Origin: Ovis canadensis
Taxonomy: Eukaryota > Chordata > Mammalia > Artiodactyla > Bovidae
Length of the DNA: 64,000 nucleotides
Reading direction: 5' to 3'
NCBI RefSeq assembly: GCF_042477335.2
Contig: NC_091255.1
Coordinates: 40,030,501-40,094,500, forward strand
In this document: piece after piece, positions 1-10,925 of the stretch
Numbering within the stretch: the stretch's first letter is position 1
Layout: each line of letters opens with the position of its first letter
Notes under the pieces: generated by a model
Told to the model about the DNA's origin: nothing
Databases searched by the model: none
What the model saw: the letters and a program-made list of their open reading frames with translations, nothing else
Position numbers and translations under genes: made by a program

Positions 1-208
1 CACCTGAAACTATCACAACACTGGTAATTAACTATGCTGCTGCTGCTAAGTCGCTTCTGTCGTGTCCAACTCTGTGCGATCCCATAGACGGCAGCCCACC
101 AGGCTCCTCTGTCCATGGGATTCTCCAGGCAAGAGCACTGGAGTGGGTTGCCATTGCTTTCTCCTAATTAACTATACTCCAATACAAAATAAAACATTTA
201 ATTTAGAA
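1..208 (+). mobile_element. L1 3' end (ruminant L1), split by a SINE
   Basis: The window opens inside the last bases of an L1 3' UTR (CACCTGAAACTATCACAACA) and resumes at 176 with ACTCCAATACAAAATAAAAC, ending in an A-rich tail near 208. The same terminal sequence recurs at 50020-50430 and, as a variant, at 2740-2786. A SINE sits inside at 36-164. The element continues to the left of the window. Confidence 0.85.
36..164 (-). mobile_element. BOV-A2: BOV-A2-type SINE, single monomer
   Basis: Starts with (GCT)n followed by AAGTCGCTT, the reverse complement of the BOV-A2 3' end, and ends after one monomer. An exact 11-bp TSD, TAATTAACTAT, lies at 25-35 and 165-175, so the insertion into the L1 tail is directly readable. 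Only the 3' monomer of the usual dimer is present. Confidence 0.93.
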
Positions 209-213
209 AAAAA

Positions 214-454
214 ATGCTATGTTAGTTTCTCCTGCACAGCAAAGTGAATTGGTTATGTATACATATACACATATCCACTCTGTTTTCAACTTCTTTTCCT
301 ATCTCAACAGAGTCATTACGGAGGATTGAGTAGAGTTCCCTGTACCATACTGTAGTTTCTCATTGTGCTATACTATTAGTTACCTATTTTATATATAGTT
401 GTGTGTTTATGTCAATCACAATATACCATTGTTAATATGCATTTACCTGTTGTT
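214..454 (-). mobile_element. L1 3' UTR fragment
   Basis: Reverse complement of a bovine-type L1 3' UTR: GTTAGTTTCTCCTGCACAGC, then GAGTAGAGTTCCCTGTACCA, then TTTTATATATAGTTGTGTG. The same block occurs in minus orientation at 4142, 33580, 38040, 39055, 40104 and 57201. It abuts the L1 tail on its left and a Bov-tA on its right. Confidence 0.8.
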
Positions 455-645
455 GGTTTCCCTGTTGGCTCAGATGGTAAAGAAACCGCCAGCAACGTTT
501 GATCCCTGGGCCGGGAAGATTTCCTGGAGAAGGAAATGGCAACCCGTTCTGGTATTCTTGCCTAGAGAATCCCATGGACACTGGAGCCTGGTGGGCTACA
601 GTTCATAGAGTCGCAAATAGTTGGAGATGACTAAAGTGACTTAGC
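455..645 (+). mobile_element. Bov-tA: Bov-tA SINE
   Basis: tRNA-like head (GGTTTCCCTGTTGGCTCAG) with a diverged B box (GTTTGATCCCTGG), followed by the BovB-derived tail (GGAGAAGGAAATGGCAACCC to GACTTAGC). Bov-tA combines a tRNA-derived Pol III promoter with the 3' end of the BovB LINE and is thought to be mobilised by BovB enzymes. No clean TSD was seen. Confidence 0.92.
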
Positions 646-2010
646 ATGCGCTCTCTTTTAAGCTCTCTTCCTGCCTTTTTCGCTGCTAGCATACCTCATA
701 GCTTTTTTTTTTTTGCTTTGCTATTTTTTTGCATCTACACTATTGATGTTCTACAAATTTCATTATCTCTCCCTCTCTTCCGAACCTGTACGATTTCCTT
801 TGATAACCTCACACCTATAGCTCTGCTAGTCTCTGTTAATGACTCTTAGATGCTTATCTTTAGTCCAATTAGGAAGGTAATCGTATCATTTTGATCTTCC
901 TTCTCTGTTTTATGATTATATGACTTCTAGAAAATCAGTTAGTACTTGCAGTTGGTTCCCTGTTATCAAAGTCTTCATTCTTTGTAAGAAGACGAGTGGG
1001 CTTCACCTCCAGTCTACTACCTCAGGTCTCAGTCTATTCAGATCTAGAGGAATAAAATATGCTGAATCTCACACTTTTCAGTCTGTCACAAAAGCCAACA
1101 ATGTGTTTATGTCAGTGCTGAGATTGCAAGTATGAGAACAGCCTGGGGGAACTAATTTCCTAAGAGAAGTACGGAAAAGACGGAAGCCTGTCCCCCTCGT
1201 TGTTGTCATCGTCATCATCTTCAGTACAACAGAAAATCTTACTTACATGTTATCACAGTCTTTTGCTACCCAGTGGGTGGAGCTTTTAGGAAAGGTTGGA
1301 TCCAGTTGAAGGACCGAAGAAACTCCATTTTCTTTGCCTATTTGAATCATAGCTTGAATCATTCTGTGATCCAGCTACCTGAAGAGCCTGCCTGGGAGAC
1401 AACAGAAGCAGAGTATAGCTTTTAATTGGCATCACACACTGATTACAAACTTAAAAGACTAAAATTAAAGGGACAAGGTTTATTGAGACTGGGGCAGGAT
1501 GGAGAGAGAGAGAGCAAGAGAGAGATAATATGTAGAGGCAAATATAGAAAAGTCATTGGATAAAAGGGCAGGAGGGAACAAGGAAAGGGATCATTTAGAC
1601 CCCATGGGCTCTGCAGTTTTGGAAAAGTAGAAAGCCTGGTTCCCTTCTGAGAGTAGCCATCATGCTTTCTTTCTGTGTTGACCGCCCCCCCGCCATCCCA
1701 CTCACTCTGATCTAGGGGTCAGGGTAGTGACCGAGCTTCTGCCTAGACTTCTCTCTGAAGCCACAGGGACTGGAGAAAAGAGCAGAAAGCTCAGCCAAGC
1801 CAGTAGGAGTCCCTCCTTGAGATCTTTTGAACTGCATGAGGTAGCATCTTTTCAAGGTAAAGCTAGTTCAAATAGCATCCTCGACCACTCCAGCCACCAT
1901 TCAGCCATCCCTGGGAACGCCAGGATTCTGTCTTTCCTGTAGCTTAGCTACGTGAATCAATACATCTTCCTGTTAAACTTGCTAAAGTTTAGTGTGATTT
2001 GCTTGCAATT
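646..2010. other. Unassigned DNA
   Basis: No family recognised. A T-rich run lies at about 701-727 and a purine GA-rich tract at 1501-1526. A 71-codon frame at 1727-1942 has no recognisable domain. Probably single-copy DNA plus old unrecognisable repeats. Confidence 0.5.
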
Positions 2011-2022
2011 AAGAGTTCTGAC

Positions 2023-2786
2023 TGTCCATCAACAGATAAGTGGATAAAGAAGGTGTGGTACATATATGCAAAATATTACTCAGCCATTAAAAGGAATGAA
2101 ATTGAACCAGTTGAAGTGATGTGGATGAACCTAGAGCTGGTGATACAGACTGACATAAGTCAGAAAGAGAAAAATGACTATTGTGCATTAATGCACATAT
2201 ATGTAGAATCTAGGGGGCTCCCTGGTGCTTCAGATGGAAAAGAATCTGCCTGCAATGCAGGAGACCTGGGTTCAGTCCCTGGGTTGGGAAGATCCTCTGG
2301 AGAAGGGAATGGCAACCCACTTCGGTATTCTTGCCTGGAGAATCCCCATGGACAGAGGAGCCTGGTGGGCTATACAGTCCACGGGGTTGCGAAGGATCAG
2401 ACGTGACTGAGCGACTAAGCACACACACCACACGGAATCTAGAAAATGGTACAGATGGACACACTCGCAGGGCAGGGATAGAGGCACAGACGTGGAGAAT
2501 GCACTTGTGGACACAGGCAGGGGAAGGAGAGAGCGGGAACGAATTGAGAGAGTAACACAGACGTAAATCCACTACCACGTGTAAAATAGATAGCTGGCGG
2601 GAGGCACAGCCCTGGGAGCTCAGCTCGATGCTCTGAGATGACCTAGGGGTGGAATGGGGGGGTGGAGGGAGGGAGGTTCATGAGGGAAGGGATATATGTA
2701 TACATATGGCTGATTCACGACGTTGTACAACTGAAACTAGCAACACTGTAAAGCAATTATATCCCAATAAAAAATAAAATTTAAAA
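2023..2786 (+). mobile_element. L1 3' end, split by a Bov-tA
   Basis: Contains the terminal ORF2 block (CAACAGATAAGTGGATAAAG, TATTACTCAGCCATTAAAAG), the 3' UTR and an A-rich end after AATTATATCCCAATAAAAAA. TSD AAGAGTTCTGAC at 2011-2022 versus AAGAGCTCTGAC at 2787-2798 (11/12) gives the exact limits. The copy is 5' truncated, as is usual for target-primed reverse transcription. Confidence 0.93.
2214..2434 (+). mobile_element. Bov-tA: Bov-tA SINE inside L1
   Basis: Full-length element with head GGCTCCCTGGTGCTTCAG, B-box-like GGGTTCAGTCCCTGG and a short (AC)n tail. The exact 8-bp TSD GAATCTAG occurs at 2206-2213 and 2435-2442. It is therefore younger than the L1 at 2023-2786. Confidence 0.95.
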
Positions 2787-2798
2787 AAGAGCTCTGAC

Positions 2799-4141
2799 CG
2801 TGTGGTGCTCTTGTATCTGAATTAGAACAGTAATGAATGAAACCCTCTCCCTCTGTCTCTCAATCCTGCAGTATCATATCAAAGTATTCCTAATACATTC
2901 AGATGCTTTCTAGGAAAGAGTTTGCCAATGTTGGCCCCCGTGTTAAAAATTCTAAATAGCCTTTTCTTTCACATCACTTGGCAAGCAACACGAAGTCCCT
3001 TCGGGATGAACTGACGCAAGGAGGAACAGCTCTTCACAGATGTGAGATGCAGTGATGCAACTTGTCTGGCCTTTATGTCAGGAATGATTTTGCCGCATTT
3101 CTATTTGTTTTTCAACGGTCAGATAAGAAAAAAGCACAGTATTTTCCTCTTTCGTGTGTTACAAATTAACATAATTGCCAAAAATTCAACCAAGGCTTCT
3201 GATGTAAACGTGTATTAGTTTTAGCTAAGCCCCTTCAAATGCCACCGCATGCCTAAGGACCTGGGTATAAGGATCTATTTTCACAGTTCTTTCCAATTCT
3301 AATGAGCAATGAAGAAGTTTATTTCAAAATAATCCTTCTGTATTAAGCACTGGCTTATTGACAGGTCCCCTTTTATCATAATTGTATGAAGTTTATTTTC
3401 TAAATGAAGGTTTATTTTCGCATGGAATTCTGAGGTTTTGCATTGTGTATGTGAGGCAATTAGTTTGGGATTTTTGGAATTTATTTTAGACCAGACAGAT
3501 GTCTTCAATTTACACACTCCAGGAGGTGACAAACCCTATTAAGATTCAAAAGCTATCAATTTGCTTTATCTTTGTTCTTCAGCATTCTCAGCTATGATCC
3601 AAGATAACTCTCTTTTTGTTTGCTTGATTTTGTGGTCGTGTGTTTTTATGTAGACAGAAGCAGAAATTTAAGGAAAAGATGAAAGATAGCTTTTGTAATT
3701 ATATCACTGTCAAAATCTGGTGGGTTACTTTAAGAACCATGAATTTTACCTTCACTAGGAATGCATTCTTGCTAACTAAAATGCTGCCCTCTGAGCAGTC
3801 ATGGTTTGTGCGCATACACACACACTAGCCGCTTATCTTTACTCATGTCATTCTTTACCTTGCTGGTGGCCCTGAGTTAAATATGATACTGCGTTTGCCT
3901 GCGTTTTCCGTTTTTCATTATTGGCGGCTGTTACACAGGTAACGTAAATGCATCCCTAAACTGTATTTGTTAAAGCATCAATCCAGTCATTCTTCTATTC
4001 ATTGATCACATCCCTTGCAGATCAGAAACAATGGCACGCCTATTGTGTGCAAAGTTAAGTCCTGGACTGTAGATGCTGGACAGTCTAGCGGGGATGACGG
4101 GGTGGAGGATGTCATCCCATTCATTTTTCCTTTTCAGTATT
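2799..4141. other. Unassigned DNA
   Basis: AT-rich, no SINE or LINE signature recognised. Short open frames at 3299-3532 (minus) and 3640-3828 (plus) show no domain and are treated as chance. Confidence 0.5.
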
Positions 4142-4800
4142 TTCTGTTGTTGTTGGAGGATGATAGCTTTACAATAGTGTATTCGTTTCTGCTGCACAAC
4201 AACGTGAATCAGCTATTTGCACACCTATATCCCCTCCTTGGGGAAGGCAATGGCACCCCACCCCAGCACTCTTGCCTGGAAAATCCCATGGATGGAGGAG
4301 CCTGGTAGGCTGCAGTCCGTGGGGTCACTAAGAGTTGGACACGACTGAGCGACTTCACTTTCACTTTTCACTTTCATGCATTGGAGAAGGAAATGGCAAC
4401 CCACTCCAGTGTTCTTGCCTGGAGAATCCCAGGGACGGGGAAGCCTGGTGGGCTGCCATCTATGGGGTCGCACAGAGTCGGACACAACTGAAGTGACTTA
4501 GCAGCAGCATCCCCTCTTTGTTGAGCCTCCTTCCCCACCTCCCATCCCGGCCCTCCAGGTCAGCCCAGGGCACAGAGCCCAGCTCCCTGCGCTGCACAGC
4601 ACCTTCCCACTAGCTGTTTTGCACATGGTGGTGGATAGATATCAGTGCTGCTCTCTCAATTCGTCCCACACCTCTCCTTCCTCCCCGTGTCCACACGTCT
4701 GTTTTCTATGTCTGCGTCTCTGTTCCTGTCACTTTTGTTCTGAAATTGAAGACCGTACCGCTGTTGACATCCTTTTCAGGTGCTCTCTGCAGCCACTAGA
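4142..4800 (-). mobile_element. L1 3' UTR, split by BOV-A2
   Basis: Reverse L1 3' UTR: TTCTGCTGCACAACAACGTG, then after the SINE CATCCCCTCTTTGTTGAGCC, AGCTCCCTGCGCTGCACAGC and TGTTTTCTATGTCTGCGTCT. It matches the L1 type at 38040-38605 and 39055-39665. The left limit is approximate. Confidence 0.8.
4241..4508 (+). mobile_element. BOV-A2: BOV-A2 SINE, full dimer
   Basis: Two monomers joined by the linker CACTTTCACTTTTCACTTTC, ending GTGACTTAGCAGCAGC. TSD ATCCCCTCCTTG at 4229-4240 versus ATCCCCTCTTTG at 4509-4520 (11/12). Inserted into the L1 3' UTR. Confidence 0.95.
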
Positions 4801-6097
4801 TGGCTCAGTAGATGTGCTCACGTCTTTCCAGAGTAATTATTTCAAAATGTAACTACCTAAATTGCTATTCATTTCTCGAAGTCCAAAATTGCACCCGGAT
4901 TGTGATGACTATAGGATTAAAGAAATGAGGGCATGACAGCCCCAGGACTCCATCTGAATAAACCCAGCCTGCCGAGGGACAATCTTGTTTACATGTTTGC
5001 CTTTTATTATGGTTGCCATATTCTGTTTGTGGCAAACACGGGGCGTGTTCTGGCTGGCAAGGAGATTATGAGCTAACAGATGTCATCGGAGGTGTCAGAT
5101 CTAGATCAAATGTAGAATGATTATACATCCTGACACAGTTGTTATTGAAATCAAGGGTAATCCGTTATGGACAGGATGTCTGACTGGTCTTGGTGACATG
5201 GTGCTTGACTTTGAACTCATGTTGTTTCCTTTATCTTGGATTAAGTTATTTACCTATGAGTCCAATCGAGCTAAAACCACTTGGAACTAAGATCAGAAGG
5301 TTACTTCCTTAACCTAACTACTTTAAACCACTTCAAATGTATATACTGAAATATACTTTAGGGTGAAATATCATAGGCATTTCTATTAAAATAAACAAGC
5401 TCAGTATGCTGACCATCATAATTTAAAAGATTTTTTTTTCCTGGACATTCTAGGTAATACAGCAAGTCAAGAAAAATAGAAATGATATTACTAGTGGAAA
5501 AAGAGAGACAAAAACATTGTTGGGCGTAAATTATATTATTTTCCACCTAAAAATAGAAGGTTTTGAAAAGGAAGTTTTGATAAATGGGTCAGTTACTGAA
5601 AAATTGTACAAAAATCATTAAATTAAAACATTAACTATAAAATCAACTTTATTTTATGCAGCAATTAGCGATTAAAATAAAACAGCAAAATATACTCCAT
5701 TTACAATAACATACAGGAATACTTTTAAAACATGCATATGGCAAATACCACAAAACTTTCTTGAGTGACATAAAAATATATTAAAAAAGAAAAGATTACT
5801 TTCCTCGTGGATGGGGACAAAAATACATTAAATGTATTAGTTCTTCCCCTAATTAATTAAAAAAAGTTTTTAATTTTAATGATAGTTTAACAAGTGTCAC
5901 GCCAGGGTAATTTTCTTACCAAATTTTAAGACTAAGTGGAGGGGAAGAGGCAAGAAAATAAGAATGAGACTGTTTCACTGTTAAGTAGTCTGTTTATAAT
6001 TTATCATGAACCTACAGTAATTACAAAAGTATAGCACTAACTACTCAAGGAGGATAATAAGAACTCATATATAATATATTATTAACTAGATATTAAG
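4801..6097. other. Unassigned AT-rich DNA
   Basis: No recognised repeat. Becomes strongly AT-rich after 5340, with T and A runs but no microsatellite. The frame at 5358-5546 (minus) shows no domain. Confidence 0.5.
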
Positions 6098-6319
6098 GTG
6101 TGTGTGTGTGTGTGCTCAGTTGTGTCCAGCTCTGGGACCCTGTGGACTGTAGCCCGCCAGGCTCCTCTGTCCATGGGGATTCTCCAGGCAAGAATACTGG
6201 AGTGGGTTGCTGTGCCCTCTTCCGGGGGATCTTCCTGACTCAGGGACTGAACTTGTGTGTGTTGTGTCTCTTGCATTGGCAGAAGGGTTCTTTACTACTA
6301 GCACCACTTGGAAAGCCCT
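6098..6319 (-). mobile_element. Bov-tA: Bov-tA SINE with (TG)n tail
   Basis: Reverse Bov-tA from GCTCAGTTGTGTCCAGCTCT to ACCACTTGGAAAGCCC. A (TG)8 run at 6098-6114 lies at the SINE 3' end, a typical place for tail-derived microsatellites and a likely length-polymorphic site. Confidence 0.92.
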
Positions 6320-6657
6320 AAAATATTTATGCATGTGCTATATTATTTATATATTCATATATAATATACTATAAGATATTATTGTATATATGACTTAGTA
6401 CTTAATAAGCTAGCTCTCTAAGTTATTGGATAAAGAATGGATTTACCCCCAAATTATGTTTATTTAATATTTCTTTAAAAATTAACATAGTTTCTTACAA
6501 TGAACTCTATTGCAAAATATAATTACAGGTAGATTATAGACAGAAATGATGAAACATAAATATGTAAGAAAACTAAAAACATCAACTTAAACATTTACAT
6601 AATAATAACATAAAGCTTTTAAGCAATTGAAAGGGGAAGTATTCATACACGTGATTG
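6320..6657. other. Unassigned AT-rich spacer
   Basis: Very AT-rich sequence between two reverse Bov-tA copies. No repeat family, open frame or motif recognised. Confidence 0.5.
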
Positions 6658-6866
6658 AGAGTGAAAGTGTCCTCTGTTGTGTCTGATTCTTTGTGACCCC
6701 AAGGACTGTAGCTTACCAGGCGCCTTTGTCCATGGGATTCTCCAGGCAAGAATGCTGCAGTGGGTTTCCATGCCCTCCTCCAGGGGATCTTCCTAACCCA
6801 GGTACCGAACTGGGGTCTTCCGCATTGCAGGCAGATGCTTTACCGTGTGAGCCAGCAGGGAAGCCC
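6658..6866 (-). mobile_element. Bov-tA: Bov-tA SINE
   Basis: Reverse Bov-tA: tail GTGTCTGATTCTTTGTGACC at the left, tRNA-like head GAGCCAGCAGGGAAGCCC at the right. The B-box region (GGTACCGAACTGG on this strand) is mutated from the usual GGATTGAACC. Confidence 0.92.
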
Positions 6867-7059
6867 ATATATATGATTACCTAAAACTACATTTTTTCCC
6901 AAACTAAAAAAAGAATAAATTAAATTATCAATATGGAAAGATTTTTTGGGGGGTAGAGATTGATGAAAAGTACTATTATTCTCAATATATTGAGCTCTTA
7001 CAAATCAACTTAAAAAAAAACACATTTTCAATAAGAATTTCTACCACAGTAGAAATTAA

Positions 7060-7500
7060 GGACAAAGATGTGAACTAGCAATTCACCAATTAAGAAATAT
7101 AAATGACAAATGAACAAGTTGAAAATTTTTTCAACTACACTCACAGCCAAAGAAATGAAAATTACAGCAACAATGAAATATCATTTTTGTCTCAAACTGG
7201 CAATGAGTTAAAGGAGTAATTATTGAGTGCTGGGCAGAGTACCGAGAAACGGACACTCATATTCCAAAGGCGGGTATGTAAATTGGAACATTTCTGGAGG
7301 GTGATTTGGCAGTGCATGTCAAACACATTAACATGTGCATATCTTTTCACCCAGGAATGCCACATTTAGGAATTGATTAGATGTGTATTAAAATATCTGT
7401 GCAAAGATGTTCACTATTCTATGTCTCATTACCTTGAGGATTCAGGCCAAGTTTAAGTGTTCAGAAGTATCAGAGGGATTGCATAAATTATAGTGTGTAC
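7060..7500 (+). mobile_element. Old L1 (L1M-type) ORF2 end and 3' region
   Basis: Diverged but colinear with L1 3' sequence: AACTAGCAATTCACCAATTA, then AAATGAAAATTACAGCAACA, GGAACATTTCTGGAGGGTGA and TTTTCACCCAGGAATGCCAC. Mutational load is far higher than in the bovine-type L1 3' ends elsewhere in the window. Subfamily not assigned. Confidence 0.75.
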
Positions 7501-7610
7501 ATAGAACTCTTTTATCTAGTCCCTCAGCAAATATTTATCTAAAATGAGATGCTACATGGTCATTGGAGATCTAAAAGACGAAAGGGCAAGGAAATGTTCA
7601 CAGGATGCTG

Positions 7611-7814
7611 TGTGTGTGCTCAGTTGTGCCTGACTTTTTGCGACCCCACGGACTGTCACCCACCAGGCTCCTCTGTGCAAGCAGTTCTCCAGGCAAGAGT
7701 ACTGAAGATCCCCTCCTCCGGGGGATCTTCCCAACCCAGGGATCAAACCCGCATGTCCTGTGTCTCCTGCATTGCAGGTGGATTCTGTATGCACTGAGCC
7801 TCCTGGGCAGCCCC
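7611..7814 (-). mobile_element. Bov-tA: Bov-tA SINE
   Basis: Reverse Bov-tA from GTGTGCTCAGTTGTGCCTGA to GAGCCTCCTGGGCAGCC. TSD CACAGGATGCTG at 7599-7610 versus CATAGGATGTTG at 7815-7826 (10/12). A small deletion shortens the middle after AGAGTACTGAAG. Confidence 0.93.
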
Positions 7815-8045
7815 CATAGGATGTTGCTGGGTGACAATAACCAGGCACGAAGCAACAGGCATGGGGGAGATGCCATTTTTATGAAACGTGGATGCCCCAA
7901 TCTTCAGGAGAGTGAAGACACAAAGACACTGAGAGCAATCCTGACACCCATATTATGCAGACTGTGAATGCAATTGTGGGGTTTTAGATCCCTTCTCAAA
8001 ATTTGCCTCAGTTGCTATTCTTCAATTCCCATATAGCTGACTTGA

Positions 8046-8357
8046 GGGGCTTCCCTGCTGGTCCAGTGGTTGAGAATCCACCAACCAGTGCAGGGGACAC
8101 AGGTTCAGTTCCTGTTCCGGGAAGATTCCACACGCCACAGGGCAACTAAGCCCGTGCACCACAGCTCCTGAGCCCATGAGCTGCAACTACTGAAGCCCAC
8201 ACGCCTAGAGCCTGTGCTCCACACAAGAGGAGCCGCCGCAGTGAGAAGCTTGCACACGACAGCTAGAGAGTAGTCCCAGCTTGCCACAGCTGGAGAAAAA
8301 GCCCGTGTACTGCAATAAAGACCCGGGACAGCCAAATGAATAAAGAAACCATAAAAC
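8046..8357 (+). mobile_element. CHR: CHR SINE, full length
   Basis: Head GGGCTTCCCTGCTGGTCCAG, B-box-like CAGGTTCAGTTCCTG, then repeated segments CTGCAACTACTGAAGCCCAC and GAGGAGCCGCCGCAGTGAGA, A-rich end with AATAAAG. TSD AGCTGACTTGA at 8035-8045 versus AGCTGATTTGA at 8358-8368 (10/11). CHR is a tRNA-derived cetartiodactyl SINE older than Bov-tA. Confidence 0.93.
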
Positions 8358-8368
8358 AGCTGATTTGA

Positions 8369-10249
8369 TCCTACTCTGCCATATCCAGTATGTGATCATT
8401 CAGTTCCTTGAACTGCAGTGAAGGTGAAACCAGTCAATTAAATCAGTTAATGCATGTCAGGAACATGGAAGACGACTTGTCACCTAGCAAGCACTCAATA
8501 GCTATTATCATTATTATTATTATTGGAAGACCAGATTGTTGTGGAAGTCTCATGTTCAGTATTTAGGTCCATTCTATTAACTAAGTTTATGTAACTTAGA
8601 GACCACCTCTCCCAATTCTTGGGACTGGCGTCTTTAGGAAATCGTATTATCACATTCATAAATATGTGATAACCGGTAATGTTCAGACACTAACCCAGTC
8701 ATAGTGGACAGACACTGCTCTACAGGAGCATGTAGTGTTAACTTTCTAGGTGCCAGTTTGTGGGAGGCTTGGGGAGGGTACCACACTGCTGGGATGTTGA
8801 GGTGGGTGCCTCATGCACTCTATTTACCATCCTATTGAAAGATATTTCACTATTTCCCCCACTGACAAGCTAGATGTTAGCCTGGCTTCATAACTACCAT
8901 ATGAACCACATTCTTTCTTACTATCCTAAACCATCATGAAGCTGGAAATAAATATAATTATAAAACAGTGAATATCTTTTACCCTCCATCCAGTTCCAGA
9001 GGAATTAACGCTTTTTTCCCTTTAGTGGGGAAGAAAAAATGTAATACAGAACTGTGTTTAGATTCTGTGTATCTATTACATTCTCCGAAAAGGGTAAATG
9101 GACCAGAACCTGGGTAAATGGACCGGAACTAACCAGTCGCCTCGGCTTGCTCAGCTTCCTCGCCTCACTTGTCTAGTGTGAACGTGTTAGACTGGGCTTG
9201 CATCCTCTCAGCTCTTTAAACTCTGTTCCTTTTTCTTCTTTAATTACACAACCTCAGCCTGAGCTCCAGCCCAGGGCTCCCAGAGCCTACCCAAATCCAA
9301 AAAACGTAGGAATGCTACGATAAATCCACTGGGCTGGAAAAATGCATCCAACCCACAGAGTGATTCATTGGCCCCCGAAAAGGGTTTTGCTGTTACAAAT
9401 TTTTGTCCTGAACATTTGATCCAGCAGTAGTTCAGTCTAGACACAAAGTGGTCAACACGCTTTGAACAAATCTGCTTTTAATGTGCGGAGTGCTCTTGTT
9501 TCCAGTTATTATTCTGAGTGATTAAACAAACTGCCAAACTCTTCTGCTGCTGTCACCATTTATTACTGAGATGCTTACTGGGGATTTAATAGTATTCCAT
9601 CGGAGACAATATCTTGAGCCTGACGAGCTCTAAAGGAAAGAGATGTGCTTTTGGCACAAATTGATAGAGTTTCAAGATTTCTGTAATAGATATATATACA
9701 ATCATATTGTTGAGTGGAAAGAAATGTGTTTCCAATAAGCAGTATTTACTGGGGTTTAACAACGATATAATAGTTACCTGTCTATTACATGGTAGTCAGA
9801 GCTAAAGAAATGTGTTTCTAATAATCAATTGGCATTTCAAATAATATAATATAACTGCCGTATGATATGCAAGCCTATCTAGATACAACCTGCATTCTAA
9901 ACTTGTTCTTGGGAGTTTCATTCATGGAAATAAGGTATCACTGATTGGCCATTGTCAAAAAGCATATTATCATCAAAGGGCTAGAATTTCTATTTTTTTT
10001 TCTCATACACTTTCTCAGCTTTTCTTTTGTTCATTCTTTCCACTTCTGCATAGCATGTGTTTCCTTATACCTCGTCTCATAACTAGTTGAGATTGAATTT
10101 TGCCTATATAAAGTAAAGACATTCTTCCTTACAAATGGGGGAAAAAAGAAAATAATTGAAGAAGAGCCTTTAGCTCATTTAACCCATGTCTGGAGAAGTG
10201 GATGGGAGAAATCTCAGAGCTACAGGGATGTCTGTGTGATGACAGACAT
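8369..10249. other. Unassigned DNA with (TTA)n and a small tandem duplication
   Basis: No SINE or LINE recognised over about 1.9 kb. A (TTA)n run lies at 8504-8524. A direct duplication of a ~20-base unit (GGGTAAATGGACCAGAACCT) lies at 9092-9130. The frame at 9244-9444 (minus) has no recognisable domain. Probably mostly single-copy DNA. Confidence 0.5.
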
Positions 10250-10370
10250 CCTTGGGAATAATTCTGCCTGTCACTTTGTGGTCATAATTTCACGAGTCAT
10301 TATGTTATGCACCTTAAACTTATTCCTGTTGCAGGTCAGTTACATCTCAATAAAATGGAGGGAGAAAATA
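10250..10370 (+). mobile_element. Old L1 3' terminus
   Basis: Matches the conserved L1M 3' end: GTTATGCACCTTAAACTTAT, then GTCAGTTACATCTCAATAAA. Much diverged, with no A-tail left; the left boundary is uncertain. Confidence 0.6.
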
Positions 10371-10399
10371 ATTGCAGCTACTCTCTCTTCCTGGGTCAC

Positions 10400-10600
10400 C
10401 TTGAAAGCAGTCTATTCTCTCACATACAGACTTTGCATCTCTCATTTACTCATTTGCCAAATATTCATAAGACACCTATCTGATGCTAAATTGCTCTGGT
10501 AGGAGTTAGGACCACCAAAACAAAAGGCAGAGAGCATCTGCCTTCAAAGAGCTCTCCGTCACAGGGGGCGGAGGGGAAGGACAACCCCTAGTGACACACT
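10400..10600. repeat. Ancient mammalian repeat relic (possible)
   Basis: The pattern CTCATTTGCCAAATATTCAT ... GCTAAATTGCTCTGGTAGG ... CTGCCTTCAAAGAGCTCTCC has the order and wording of a dispersed ancient mammalian repeat also seen at 38610-38720. I recognise the pattern but not the family name. Confidence 0.4.
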
Positions 10601-10709
10601 GCACGGTGGACAAAGGGCACCACGCATATGAGCACAGGGAGGGGGGTCGGGGTGGTGATGACCCATCGCATACCCAGCTGGCTTTCTTCTGTTGTCAGAT
10701 GGTTGCAGG

Positions 10710-10925
10710 ATTGTTGCTGTTGTTCAGCTGCTCAGTGGTGTCAGACTTTTCATGACCCCATAGGCTGTAGCCTGCCTGGCTCTTCTGTCCATGAGACTGC
10801 CCAGGCAAGAATAATGGAGTGGGTAGATACTCCGTTCTCCAGGAGATCTTCCCGACCCAGGGATTGAACCTGGGTCTCCCACATCACAGGCAGATTCTTT
10901 ATTGATAGAGCCACCAGGGAAGCCA
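10710..10925 (-). mobile_element. Bov-tA: Bov-tA SINE
   Basis: Reverse Bov-tA starting with TGTTGCTGTTGTTCAGCTGC and ending GAGCCACCAGGGAAGCC. The left (GTT)-rich run resembles the tails of the BovB 3' ends at 23260 and 41570, consistent with a shared LINE/SINE tail. No clear TSD. Confidence 0.92.

Noticed and set aside
62..247. Short frames of the type MSDSVRPHRRQPTRLPRPWD repeated across the window (62, 4225, 35438, 63791)
   Set aside because: These are translations of reverse BOV-A2 monomers and recur wherever the SINE does; they are not a protein family of the host.
1999..2406. 135-codon plus-strand frame
   Set aside because: Reads through L1 ORF2 end/3' UTR into Bov-tA.
4241..4508. Repeated ~35-base units that could suggest a CRISPR-like or satellite array
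   Set aside because: The repetition is the dimeric structure of BOV-A2, with no regular spacer pattern, in a mammalian genome.
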